A DNA stretch of 64,000 bases from Hysterangium stoloniferum (lineage: Eukaryota > Basidiomycota > Agaricomycetes > Hysterangiales > Hysterangiaceae). The stretch covers positions 124,001 to 188,000 of the forward strand of contig WHVD01000113.1 in NCBI GenBank assembly GCA_015178975.1, given 5' to 3'. The translations under genes were made by a program, and so were the position numbers. Positions 23,354-34,204 of this stretch are shown one piece after another. The notes under the pieces are model-generated. The model was not told the origin of the DNA. It ran no database searches and was given only the letters and a program-made list of their open reading frames with translations. The number at the start of each line of letters is the position of its first letter. Within the stretch, counting starts at the first letter, position 1.

Positions 23354-23991
23354 GTGAAATTCCAAGTTATGCCTACTTGTTGCAAGGTGGAATTAAAGCT
23401 CTGGAAGAGTTTCAGAAAATACAAAAAAAAGTCTTGGCTAATCACCGTATTCTTTTAAACTACAATTCTTCAGCAACACTTCCTCAAGCCACTCTAAATG
23501 CTACCATCTTTTCTCTATTTCCATCAGAGAAACACTTTTGGCTTACATACCCCAGTAGGCTTGATATTCAAGATTATATTTGTATATCACCACAAGACAT
23601 CCCTCATGTGACTCCAAAGCAAATTCAAATCACTCCAAATGCATCTAGTACATTCAAAAGACAAAATAGCAATCAATCTCATATATCAATCCAATCTGAT
23701 GAGGATGATGAGGCATCCTATCCCCAACAGAAGTATTCTCAAAGATATCTTCAAAGAGTAGAGTCTTATAGTGAAGGCCAGGTGGTCATTCATAAAGCAA
23801 AGCCCACAAGACTCCCAAAATCTATGTCTATGCCTGCCTTATCTCCCATACCTGAGATTCCTGGGATAGGTTCTAACACTTCATTATTTCCAATCTCATG
23901 TCGCTGTGGACATACTGGTGATGGTAATGAGGAAGCAGCTCAAGGGTTTACCAATGACTACATTCACTGTGATGAATGTGATAAATCCTAA
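23281..23991 (+). CDS. Chimeric ORF with a truncated PHD-like zinc motif
   Basis: An uninterrupted 236-codon frame. The first 24 or so codons lie in repeat R. The rest is novel: a Gln/Ser/Asp-rich middle and a C-terminal CRCGHTGDGN ... IHCDECDKS that resembles the first half of a PHD-type finger (C-X-C ... C-X2-C). It stops exactly where telomere-like CCTAAC repeats begin, so the second half of the finger is missing. It is probably the 3' part of a larger gene or transposon ORF joined to repeat R. The open frame argues for recent origin; a function cannot be given. Confidence 0.45.
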   Translation: MIHVILQISNAKSHHKNEGESPRSGEIPSYAYLLQGGIKALEEFQKIQKKVLANHRILLNYNSSATLPQATLNATIFSLFPSEKHFWLTYPSRLDIQDYICISPQDIPHVTPKQIQITPNASSTFKRQNSNQSHISIQSDEDDEASYPQQKYSQRYLQRVESYSEGQVVIHKAKPTRLPKSMSMPALSPIPEIPGIGSNTSLFPISCRCGHTGDGNEEAAQGFTNDYIHCDECDKS

Positions 23992-24011
23992 TCCTAACCC
24001 TAACCCCTAAT
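23986..24011 (+). repeat. Interstitial telomere-like repeats
   Basis: CCTAATCCTAACCCTAACCC resembles the fungal telomere repeat CCCTAA in about four imperfect units. It sits at the end of the ORF above. The following 24012-24496 is AT-rich with no recognised gene. Confidence 0.7.
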
Positions 24012-24496
24012 AACAAAGTTTTTTATAGATAATATTCACTTTTAAGAGCATATAACATAATATAAAGCATTTCACATATAGTATTTGACATTTTTTAGTG
24101 CCTCTCATCCACAAGTACAGTTGTTTCAGTGTCATGGCACTTGCTAATTAGGAAGGTAACTGCCACGACATGCAAGTTTTTCGTGTAAACCTAGAACCCA
24201 TGTCATTTAGAAGTTATATTTTATTATTTAAGACTTTAATAAGTTTATTTGAGAATTAATACCACTCAAGGAAGGGCTAAAACTAAGTATGTGCCAATTA
24301 AAGTGGTGCACAAGGTATATTTCAGCAGGAAAATGTACACTAGATGTAACAGTGCTCATGTTTTGATGATATAATGTCAAATATTATTTTATTTTGGTAA
24401 TTTTCAATACAAAATTGACGAAGTATCTACTGATTTTGAAAAAAGAAACATGTCGCGGCACTTGCGCGGCAGCGCGACACCCTGCACGGCACTTTC

Positions 24497-27400
24497 CTAT
24501 AGCCCAAATTCGGCTGTGGTCAAATGTCACCTGGACCCCCATCCCACTATCACAGACCTACCCTCCTCTGAAACCGTCCCCAGGACCGATACTGCGCTTG
24601 ATCGGACAAAATGGTGAGAGTCCTTTAACAGTTCAACAATGGCGGGAATGACAGACGCAATGGCCGCTCGAAATTCGGCGGTGGTCAAATGTCACCTGGA
24701 CTCCCATCTCAGTATCACAGACCTACCCTCCTCTGAAACCGTCCCCAGGACCGATACTGCGCTTGATCGAATGAAATGGTGAGAGTCCTTTAACAGTTCA
24801 ACAATGGCGGGAATGACAGGCGCAATGGCCGCTCGAAATTCGGCTGTGGTCAAATGTAACCTGGACCTCCATCCCAATATCACAAATCCTACCTTGTTCT
24901 TAAACATTCACCAAGACCAATACTGCCCTTGATCGAACGTAAGAGGAAGAGTCCTTGAACAGTTCGACAATGGCGGGAATGACACCCGCAATGGCTGCTT
25001 GAAATTCGGCTGTGGTCAAATGTCAGCTGGAATCCTATCCCAATATCACACACCGCACCTGGCTCTGAAACCTTCCCCAGGACTGAAACTGCCCCTGTTT
25101 CAACATCAGAGTCAGAGTCCTTCAACAGTTCAAAAATGGCGGGAATGACACCCGCAATGGCCGCTCGAAATTCGGCTATGGTCAAATGTCAGCTGGAATC
25201 CCATCCCAGTATTATAAACATCACCTTGCTCTGAAACCTTCCCCAGGACGGATACTGTGCTTGATCGAACGTCAGAGTTAGAATCCTTCAATAGTTCAAC
25301 GATGGCGGGAATGACATCCGCAATGGCCGCTCGAAATTCGGCTGTGGTCAAATGTCAGCTAGATACCCATCCCAGTATCACACAACGCACCCTGCTCTGA
25401 AACCTTCCCCAGGACCGATGCTGCTCCTGTTCCGACGTCAGAGTAAGAGTCCTTCAACAGTTCAACAATGGCGGGAATGACACCCGCAATGGCGGCTTGA
25501 AATTCGGCTGTGGTCAAATGTCAGCTGGATTCCCATCCCACGACCACACCCACCTTGCTCTGAAACCTTCCCCACCACCCATACTGTCTGTGATCCAGCG
25601 TAATAGTGAGAGTCCTTCAACAGTTCAACAATGGCGGGAATGACACCAGCAATGGCCGCTCGAAAATCGGCTGTGGTCAAATGTCAGCTGGATTCCTATC
25701 CCAGCATCACAACACCGCACCTTGCTCTGAAACCTTCCCCAGGATGGATACTGCCCTTGATTGAACGTAATACTGGGAGTCCTTCAACAGTTCAACTATG
25801 GCGGGAATGACAGGGGCAATGGCCCCTCGAAATTCGGCTGTGATCAAATATCAGCTGGATTCCCATTCCAGTATCACACACCACACCTTTCTCTGAAAAT
25901 TTCTCCAAGACCGATACTGCCCTTGATCGAATGTAATGGTGAGAGTCCTTCAATAGTTCAACAATAGCGGGGTTGACAGGCGCAATGGCCGCACGCCATT
26001 TGGCTGTGGCTAAATGTCAGCTGGACTCCTATTCCAGTATCACACATCGCGCCTTGCTCTGAAACCTTCCCGAGGACCGATACGGCGCTTGATTGAACGT
26101 CAGAGTTGGAGTCCTTCAACAGTTCAACAATGGCGGGAATGACACCCGCAATGGCCGCTCGACATTCGGCTGTGGTCAAATGTCAGCTGGATCCCCATTC
26201 CATTATCCCACACTCCACCTTGCTTTGAAACGTTCCCAAGGACGGATACTGCCTGGGATCCCAACGTCAGAGTAAGAGTTTTTCAACAGTTCAACAATGG
26301 TGGGAATGACACCCGCAATGGCCACTCGAAATTCGGCTGTGGTCAATTGTCAGCTGGATTCACATCTCAATATCATATACCGCACCTTGCTCTGAAACCT
26401 TCCCCAGGAGCGACACTGCCCATGATCGAACGTCAGAGTTAGAATCCTTCAACAGTTCAACAATGTCGGTAATAGTCTGGGAAATGGCGGTTCCAAAAGC
26501 GGCTACTAACAGTTTATCGATCCTGGCGTTTGACGGGGAGTTCGTGCACATACCAAACATATGTAGGGCACTGACCACCGTCATCAGAGCGAACTTTCCT
26601 TTTTGCTCCTTGAGGTCAAATCTGGATAAGGTGAGGTAGAAATTCCGCGCTTTAAAGTGGAATGGAAATTAGTCAATGTATAATACATGACCTGTCTTCA
26701 CATACATGTTATTGCGCATTGAATGATCCTGATGGCTTCATGACGCGAAATAGAGTCAGTACTATGGAAGAGATCCACGGTGGACGACAGTCGACGGCCA
26801 GAGAGGTCTTGTATATCGGGCAGATTTGCTTGATTACCATGAAAGTGATCAGAATCACATATAAAAAAAGAGGGAATTGGCATGCGTTGAAGTGGGATGG
26901 AAAGTGACTCAGGCAACGTTGGTTGCGTGTCGGCCGACAATCCTACCGCCACACATATGGCAGCCCTGACGAGAGGGAGAAACCACCCTATGGAGATTTA
27001 AGAAAGATCCCTCATGAATATTTATTGAATTACCATGCTCTGAAGCCTTCCCCAGGGCCGATGCTGCCCTTGATCGAACGTCAGTGTCAGAGGCCTTCAA
27101 CAGTTCAACAATGGCGGGAATGACACCTGCAATAGCCGCTTGAAATTCGACTGTTGTCAAATGTCAGCTGGATTCCCATCCTAGTATCACACACTGCGCC
27201 TTGCTCTGAAACCTTCCCTAGGATCGAGACCGCGCTTGATCGAACGTCAGAGTCAGAGTCCTTCAACAATTCAACAATGGCTGGAATGACACCCGCAATG
27301 GCCACTTGAAATTCGGCTGTGATCAAATGTCAGCCGGATTCCCATCCCATTATCAGACACCGCACCTTGCTCTGAAACATTTCCCAGGACCGATACTGCG

Positions 27401-28600
27401 CCGGATCGAATGTCAGGATCAGAGTCCTTCAACAGTTCAACAATGGCGGGGATGACACCCCCAATGGCCGCTTGACATTCGGCTGTCGTCAAATGTCAGC
27501 TGGATTCCCATCCCAATATCACAAACCGCACCTTGCTCTGAAACGTTTCCCAGGACCGCTACTCCCCTTGATAGAATGTAATAGTCAGAGTCCTTTAACA
27601 GTTTAACAATGGCGGGAATGACACCCGCAATGGCCGTTCGAAATTCGGCTGTGGTCAAATATCAGCTGGATCCCCATCCCAGTGTCACACAAAGCACCTT
27701 GTTCTGAAACCGTCCCCAGGACCGATACTGCCCCTGATCGCATGTCAGAGTAAGAGTCCTTCAACAGTTCAACAATGGTGGGAATGACACCCGCAATGGC
27801 GGCTTGAAATTCGGCTGTGGTCAAATGTCAGCTGGATTCCCATCCCACGACCACACCCACCTTGCTCTGAAACCTTCCCCACCACCCATACTGTCTGTGA
27901 TCCAGCGTAATAGTGAGAGTCCTTCAACAGTTCAACAATGGTGGGAATAACAGCCACAATGGTCGCTCGAAATTCGGCTGTAGTATCACACACCGCACCT
28001 TGCTCTAAAACCTTCCCCAGTACCGATGCTGCTCCTGTTCCGACGTCAGACTAAGAGTCCTTCAACAGTTGAACAATGGCGGGAATGACAGGCGCAATGA
28101 CCGTTCGAAATTCAGCGTGGGTCAAATGTTAGCTAGATTCCCACCCCACTATCACACACCGCACCTTGCTCTTAAACCTTCCCTAGGACCGAAACTGCGC
28201 TGGAGCAAACGTCAGAGTCAGAGTCCTTCAGCAGTTCAACAATGGTGGGAATGACACCCAAAATGGCCGCTCGAAATTCCCCTGTGGTCAAATGTCAGCT
28301 GGATTCCCATCCCATTATCACACCGCATCTTTCTCTGAAACCCTCCCCAGGACTGATACTGCACTTGAACGAACGTCAGAGTCAGAGTCCTTCAACAATC
28401 CAACAATGGCGGGAATGACACCCACAATGGCCCCTCGAAATTCGGCTGTGGTCAAATGTCAGCTGGATTCCTATCCCATTACCCCACACCGCACCTTGCT
28501 CTGAAAACTTCTCCAAGGTAGATACTGTGCGCGATCGAACCGAATAGTCGGAGTCTTTCAAAAGTCCCATCATTTTGGGAATGACACCAACGCTCCCAGT
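24497..28600 (-). CDS. HEAT/ARM-repeat protein with one repeat per exon
   Basis: About 22 copies of a 166-bp unit, each a 117-nt exon (39 codons) plus a 49-nt GT-AG intron in phase 1, so each exon adds one in-frame helical repeat. The core of one unit reads IPAIVELLKDSDSDVRSSAV, typical of HEAT repeats. Two arrays (24497-26585 and about 27041-28600) are separated by unique sequence encoding ...FALMTVVSALHMFGMC... and possible linker exons. The gene ends with a TAG at 24497-24499. The 5' end is missing: unit 1 near 28575 is divergent and an LTR fragment lies just beyond. HEAT proteins are scaffolds for protein contacts; the partner is unknown. Some introns have GC instead of GT donors (near 26050 and 27195). 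Confidence 0.75.
24590..26585 (-). repeat. 166-bp exon-intron tandem array 1 (12 units)
   Basis: Anchor GGCGGGAATGAC (or variant) occurs at 24641, 24806, 24972, 25138, 25304, 25470, 25633, 25800, 25966, 26132, 26299 and 26465, spacing 163-167 bp. Confidence 0.95.
27041..28600 (-). repeat. 166-bp exon-intron tandem array 2 (10 units)
   Basis: Anchors at 27113, 27279, 27445, 27611, 27777, 27940, 28078, 28244, 28408 and 28575. One spacing is only 138 bp (27940-28078) because 28 nt are missing from an intron. A 162-bp stretch (27780-27941) is identical to 25473-25634 in array 1. Confidence 0.95.
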
Positions 28601-28639
28601 TGGGAATCTAGCTACAAACCGGTGAATGTTTAATCATTC

Positions 28640-28863
28640 TCCTCCCAACTTGGCATTTTCTTACCACATTCCAATAGTAATCGTTATGCTATGCTCTCAA
28701 TAGTATAAATATTTTACATGTACAGTAGTTAGCCTCAGTTTCAATCTCTTAGGAATCCCACTAAAACAAGTGTGATCTCCCCTGTCATTGAGTTATCTCC
28801 TCTTCACTTCATATTTCTATATTATATCTTGTGTTTGGTAGCCTTGTTAGTGTTACCCTAACA
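28640..28863 (+). mobile_element. LTR family D fragment
   Basis: Matches the last part of LTR 16306-16869 (CAGTTTCAATCTCTTAGGA ... GCCTTGTTAGTGTTACCCTAACA). It lies beside the 5' end of the HEAT gene and may have removed its first exons. The left boundary is uncertain. Confidence 0.7.
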
Positions 28864-29587
28864 GCTCCTATGTTAGAGTACCAGATGATTACAAGGATAT
28901 GAACAATTGTAGGGGCTGAAAGAATAACAATATAAACCAAGTATTGGGGTCACAAGGCAGTGGCTCTGTAGTCCAAGGTCCTGATGTTGGGATCCCAGAA
29001 AGGTTATCAAGGTAAGGCCAAGTTGTGGGGACCTGAAAGGGCAAGGATCAGTTAGTACAATAAGAACTAAAGACAATACTTAGCTCAATTGACCAGAGGG
29101 CAAAATACTAAGAGTTATAGGGTAAAGAGTCATAGCTGGCTGACAATATCTTTGAGGATATTAGAGAGGGAGTAAGGTGGCTGAAGACTAAATAGAGGTA
29201 ATTTAAGTTAATATTAAAACTGAAGAATAGTAGCATACATGGTAGGAAACTTTATACTAAGGTGTAATGGATGAGCAGAGATCTGATCAAGGAAGCAAGA
29301 AGTAGTGATGGGTCAAAGGAAGCATGGGAAGGAGTAAGAATCAGACTAGAACTAAATACAATGTAACAAAAGTATTCTACAGGGTATGAGATTGCAAATA
29401 ACATGTTGAATTTAGGCTCACGCACTCCACATTACCAAGTCCAGACGGCTACACCACACTGTACCCGGTTATACCACACCGTACACGGATACACGAAGCT
29501 GCATCATTCCTGCCCAATATATGGTCTTACTACCATCATTTCCACACAATATAATCATGTACTATTTAATCCCAGACACTCAAGACT
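28864..29587. other. No recognised gene
   Basis: Contains low-similarity G-rich blocks (around 28940-29040 and 29820-29900) that resemble each other, suggesting an old repeat, but no gene. Confidence 0.4.
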
Positions 29588-29727
29588 CATACCTCAGTCG
29601 AGTCACTACTTTGTGTCGACTGAGGTATGTTATCACTACTTATTGTTGTTTCACATTTTCTTACCTAATGTAACATAGCATATTTGTTATAAATATAGTC
29701 GAGTCACTACTTTGTGTCGACTGAGCG
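29588..29727. repeat. Duplicated hairpin
   Basis: Perfect 14-bp arms, CATACCTCAGTCGA (29588-29601) and its inverse (29616-29629), around a 14-nt loop. The core (AGTCGAGTCACTACTTTGTG continuing TCGACTGAG) occurs again at about 29697-29725 with shorter arms. Confidence 0.8.
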
Positions 29728-31846
29728 TATTTGTTACATAACATTTACACATAGAACAGGTGACAGGAGAGCATCAGGATGGAGACAAGATGGGACAATG
29801 AAAAGGGAAAAAGTGTCAGGGTGCCATGGGTAGTGACACCATGGTCAGAGGTACTGATAGTGAGATACCAGAGGGTAGGGAAGGTAAAACAAGGTTGCAG
29901 GGGGCCAAATGATTGGGATCATAACACTTTCCAAAACAACAAAACATTGGAATGATTCTTTGAGCCACTGTATGAGGTTCAAGCCTTTTGAGGTTTTCCA
30001 GATTGTACTTTTGACTCAATTTCTCGTCAAGTTCTAGTCTTGGGAGTAATAGTGTGTTTGCAGCGCAGCAAGGTGGTAAGTCCGAGTAACCTTCATTATA
30101 TTCTACAGGAATAGAAGAGTTACGGAGCCATCAAAAGTGCGCGCGGTAGGACAAACATATTTATATCTGCGAGTCTGAAAGATGACAACTCACCACCATG
30201 CATATGTCCACAGTCAGCAAAGTACTTCGTGATCAGACTGTTCGTCCACCAAGTTTTCACCCAGTTGATAGATCCGGTATACGCATCTAAGCCACAATGC
30301 AGGAAAAGGGCGAAGCGGCCCCAGTTGTACTGGCTGGTATTGTCTTGCAGCCCAATAGGGCCTTCTTTTGAATTGACGATATTTTCTTGTTAAGATGCCT
30401 GTGTCTCTATTATGTACCCGAGTATAGCAGACTCTCGCATTGCGCAGGGTACATTTATTGATGTAGCTACGCATATAAACGCTACGAGCAATAGACTTCT
30501 CAAAGGGGAACACAATTTAAACATTGGAAGCAATGAAATAAGAAACAAGGGCATAGTGGGACAATGGGAGCCAAAAGAACCAAGGGAACAGGTAGCGAAA
30601 CGAACTTGGATAATGCTCGAAATTTAACATTGCGGACCTCGACTGCACGCGGCTTCGACCGTCATCAAAAGAAATTCACAACCTCCTTAATTTGTTAGCC
30701 CATATGTCTCCAAGGCATGTGCTCGTGGTTGCTTGTGGCTGCTGGGTACTGTTGATAAGCAGTGAAAGACGGCGACGCTCATTGACCTCCTATATTTTTA
30801 GCCCATTATTTCTGGTAAATATCTAATGGTGACATCCACTCACCTGGACCCGAGAGCACTGTAATTCATTCTCAAGCTGGCGTGTGACACTATCGAGCAC
30901 GGATATTCGCTGAAGGATGTCGGTGGTTCCCACTATCCAACAGCTAGGGAACGTTTTTTTTTTTCGTCGGATAGCTCCGGACGACCACCCGCTGTCTGTA
31001 TATTCTTGCGAGAACGAGTCCAGTTGATATACAAACTATGGGTTCCATCACCAGGCCACAGATATGTTCTGCCAGATAGAGGACCACAGTCCCGGACGAG
31101 CGTTGATGGCCAGAAACGGTAACCAAAGTATCACACCCACTTCATCCAGCTTCGTCTATATCGGAATGACAATGTAAAGAGCTGTGTGGTTGGGTAGAGG
31201 GAGAGCGTTAGCTCTCCGCGTGTGCGTGGGAAGACTCGCCGCTCGGGAGGGCAGGTATTCATTACGCATTAAACAGCTCCTGACATTGTCTAATCCTATG
31301 TAATGTGATCAAAATATTACTCCGAAACCGATGATTACTGTATTAATGTCACTGCCTTTGAGAAAGGGTCAGGGTGGGTGGGTAAATTAATTAGATGAGA
31401 GTTATAGATGAATTATAAGATGTCAGAGAGTGAAAAAAGAACTAAAGACTGTGGGATGACAGCGTCGTCGTAAGAGAAAAAAGGCGTGGTATTGCTTCAT
31501 ACGCTCAGCTGGACGTTGAGTGCCGAACTACTCCCGGCAAGCTAGGGATCGTGCGGTACTATTCTCATACTGGAAAGTCACCCACTCACGTTCTTCTCTA
31601 AGTTGTAAACATTACCGCATAGTTCTCTAATAAAAATTACGATATAATACAGATCAATATAATTTCGTCCGTGAAGTTCATCGAATCTGCGCTCAAGAAG
31701 GTAAGAACGTCTAGAGGCCGATAATATATTGAAACTGTAGTCATAATTGGGATGATTAGATCGTAGACAGCATATAGAACAATTAATCAATAAAACATGC
31801 TGTTTCCAGATATGGATGAAGGTGGAATGGAAATCATTGCCTGATG
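29728..31846. other. Unassigned intergenic stretch
   Basis: No supported gene. Frames around 30214-30627 on both strands are short and unrecognised. The stretch forms the downstream flank of RIO1. Confidence 0.4.
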
Positions 31847-33968
31847 CTATGCACCTGCACGGGTTGTTTTAACCCGCGTTTTTTTCTCCGCCTTGGGCAT
31901 TTTTGTTTTCCGCTTTTCTCTAGCAGCCTCTTTTACGGCTTTTTTCCGCTCCTAGAACAACCCAGAAAATGAGCACTGAACAGTTGGGAACCATGTTTAA
32001 TACCTTTTTAGCGTCCTTATCCTCATTCCTATGACCTCTAGGTCGACGATCCTGGATTGTGGCATCTTCTCGCCCCTCTTCTCCGGAACTATACTGGTCA
32101 TCCTCTTCAACGTCGTCATCATCCGTATTATCTTGACTGTCAGCTCCCAATCCAGAGACTTCCTCTGGGAAACTATTGATTGGTGTATTTATCTGCATAT
32201 TCTTTAAACCGTCTGTGGCCCCGACGACCCCAATTATATTTGAATATATTAGGCTCTCGCCTCTACCTCGGGAAACTAGGTCAACATCCCGTTCCGGGTC
32301 ATACACTTCATTCAGAGTCCTCGGGATATAGGATTTCAGAAACACTTTATCGTCCGCATGCTGCTTTTCCTTTGCGAGCTCGTGAAACTCATCTTCATCA
32401 TTGTTATTGATGCCTTTCGCCTTTCGCGAGTGTTTCCGCAAGGAGTGTTTCTAACCATGCTGCCGCTGCTGCGTCCTCGTTTACACCCTTGCCAATCACG
32501 AACTCGAAGGCTCTCCGGAGACCAATGCACTGCACACCTCTTCGTCCAAAAAACTCTTCCACGTTTTTAAGATCTGTCCGGAGAAAATCGAAAGCAGATG
32601 GGTGGTCTTGTTCGACACTTTGGCCGACATCGATGATATATAGTTGCGATTCGTGGTAGAGTATGTCATATTCTGACAAATCAGCATGCACCAACTTACA
32701 CTGATGAAAAATTTTCCGGACAGTCAGTAAAAGACCCTTGTACAGGTTTGAAAACTGGTCTTCAGGAATATCGGCGCCTTTTAGACGACGGGATGCCCTA
32801 ATATAACGTTATAATTTAAGCTGAAAGTGAGCATAATGCTCACCATCCATCCCTATCTCCCAAAAAGGCCATAACGAGGACGTTTTCACGCACTTCGATA
32901 GGTTCAGGACAAGGAATCCCAGCAGTCACGAGACGTTTCAAATTTCGCATTTCCTTTTCTGCCCATAACCTGACCATCTTCCTTGGGTTGTGTTTGCTGT
33001 AGCCACGTCGAAAGCGGCGTTCGCCACTCACGTACCGATCTCGGTCTTTAAATATCAGAATGGAGGTCTTAAAAATCTTGAGGGCGACATGGGTCCTCTC
33101 GGGTGTGTACGCATGATATACATTAGCCTAATGATTTTATATTGTTCAACAATCGGATTTAGAGATTAAAACAAGCTAGTTACCTCTTTTCCTGTACTGA
33201 CACATCCGTTGACCTCACTAATTAGGCCCCTTCCGATCATCTTAAATAGAATCAGTCTAGTTCGGGGATCCAACACTTGTTCATTAGTTGCTCTATCCGA
33301 TTTGTCCTTCATATTTCCACGCTCGCTCGGGCCTTTCTTATTGCTGGATATACCCATGAGACCGTACGGCTGGTCGATTTGGGCCAGACGAGACGAACAC
33401 TTTGATAAAGCGACAAGCTGATCTGAAGTTTTCTGTGGTATCGAGGGCGCAGATGCGGGAGCACGTAAACGGTTTACAGCCGGAAGAGGGACGATACGGG
33501 TTGGGACAGCGATGGAATTGGCTACACTGGAAGCAGGTGGGTCTGATGTTCCAGAACGGGCAGCGACATGTTGTCGTAGACGATTATATTGTTTTGTAAA
33601 GTCTATAATTGTTTTCAAAGTCGAGGTAAAAAGAGTGGAGCCATAAAGTACACACCTCGTTCGGCTATTTCCCAGTCTTCATCGTCCACACTTGTTAATC
33701 TGTTTGTCTCCCAGTAATCTTCATATTCTTCACTCTCTAACACTTCATTGTCGGCTTCCTCTTCTTCAGACCAGTCCAATATTTCCTCATCAACGAAAGC
33801 CTGTCCTTCTCGAGGATCGAATGCCGGTGCTTCTGTTAGTGTAGTTGATGTTGTGACGGTGGATGTTGACGTCCTGGGTACAGCTAATTGATCTGCTGCC
33901 ACTGGTGTATCCTCATCTGCATCGTCAAACTGTCCGTTTACGATAATTTCGACAACAGGATATGTCAT
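31847..33968 (-). CDS. RIO1: RIO1-type atypical protein kinase (with apparent frameshift)
   Basis: RIO1 is an ATPase/kinase acting in late maturation of the 40S ribosomal subunit. Exons show an acidic N-terminus (WSEEEEAD), the RIO nucleotide loop STGKE|ANVYHA, the lysine motif [10 protein letters not shown], the catalytic loop [12 protein letters not shown], the metal loop [15 protein letters not shown], the C-terminal [16 protein letters not shown] and a basic tail ending at TAG 31847-31849. Introns are about 50 nt. The start chosen is MTYPVVEI at 33968; an in-frame ATG at 34019 precedes it. The usual Asn of the catalytic loop (SEYN) is Asp. A 7-bp tandem duplication (CTTTCGC twice, 32414-32427 on the plus strand) breaks the frame between ...LAETLAK and NNDEDEF; deleting one unit restores it. 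Real mutation or assembly error cannot be told apart here. Confidence 0.88.
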
Positions 33969-34204
33969 TTTTGGGATTGGTGTCGATTGCTTACTAATAC
34001 GAGAGATGATCGTTTCCACCTGTATACCTAATCTTGAGGTTCGTTTCTGTCCTCAAACTAGATCTAGCACCGGCAAGCATACCAGAGCAGTCCCAAAAAT
34101 ATATACCAGCTTGTCTACAGTAAGTACTAGGTGATAAAATACTAAACATTTGGGTGGGAGGCACATGAAATAGGAAATAGGGATCCAGCCGTACTAACAC
34201 AAAG

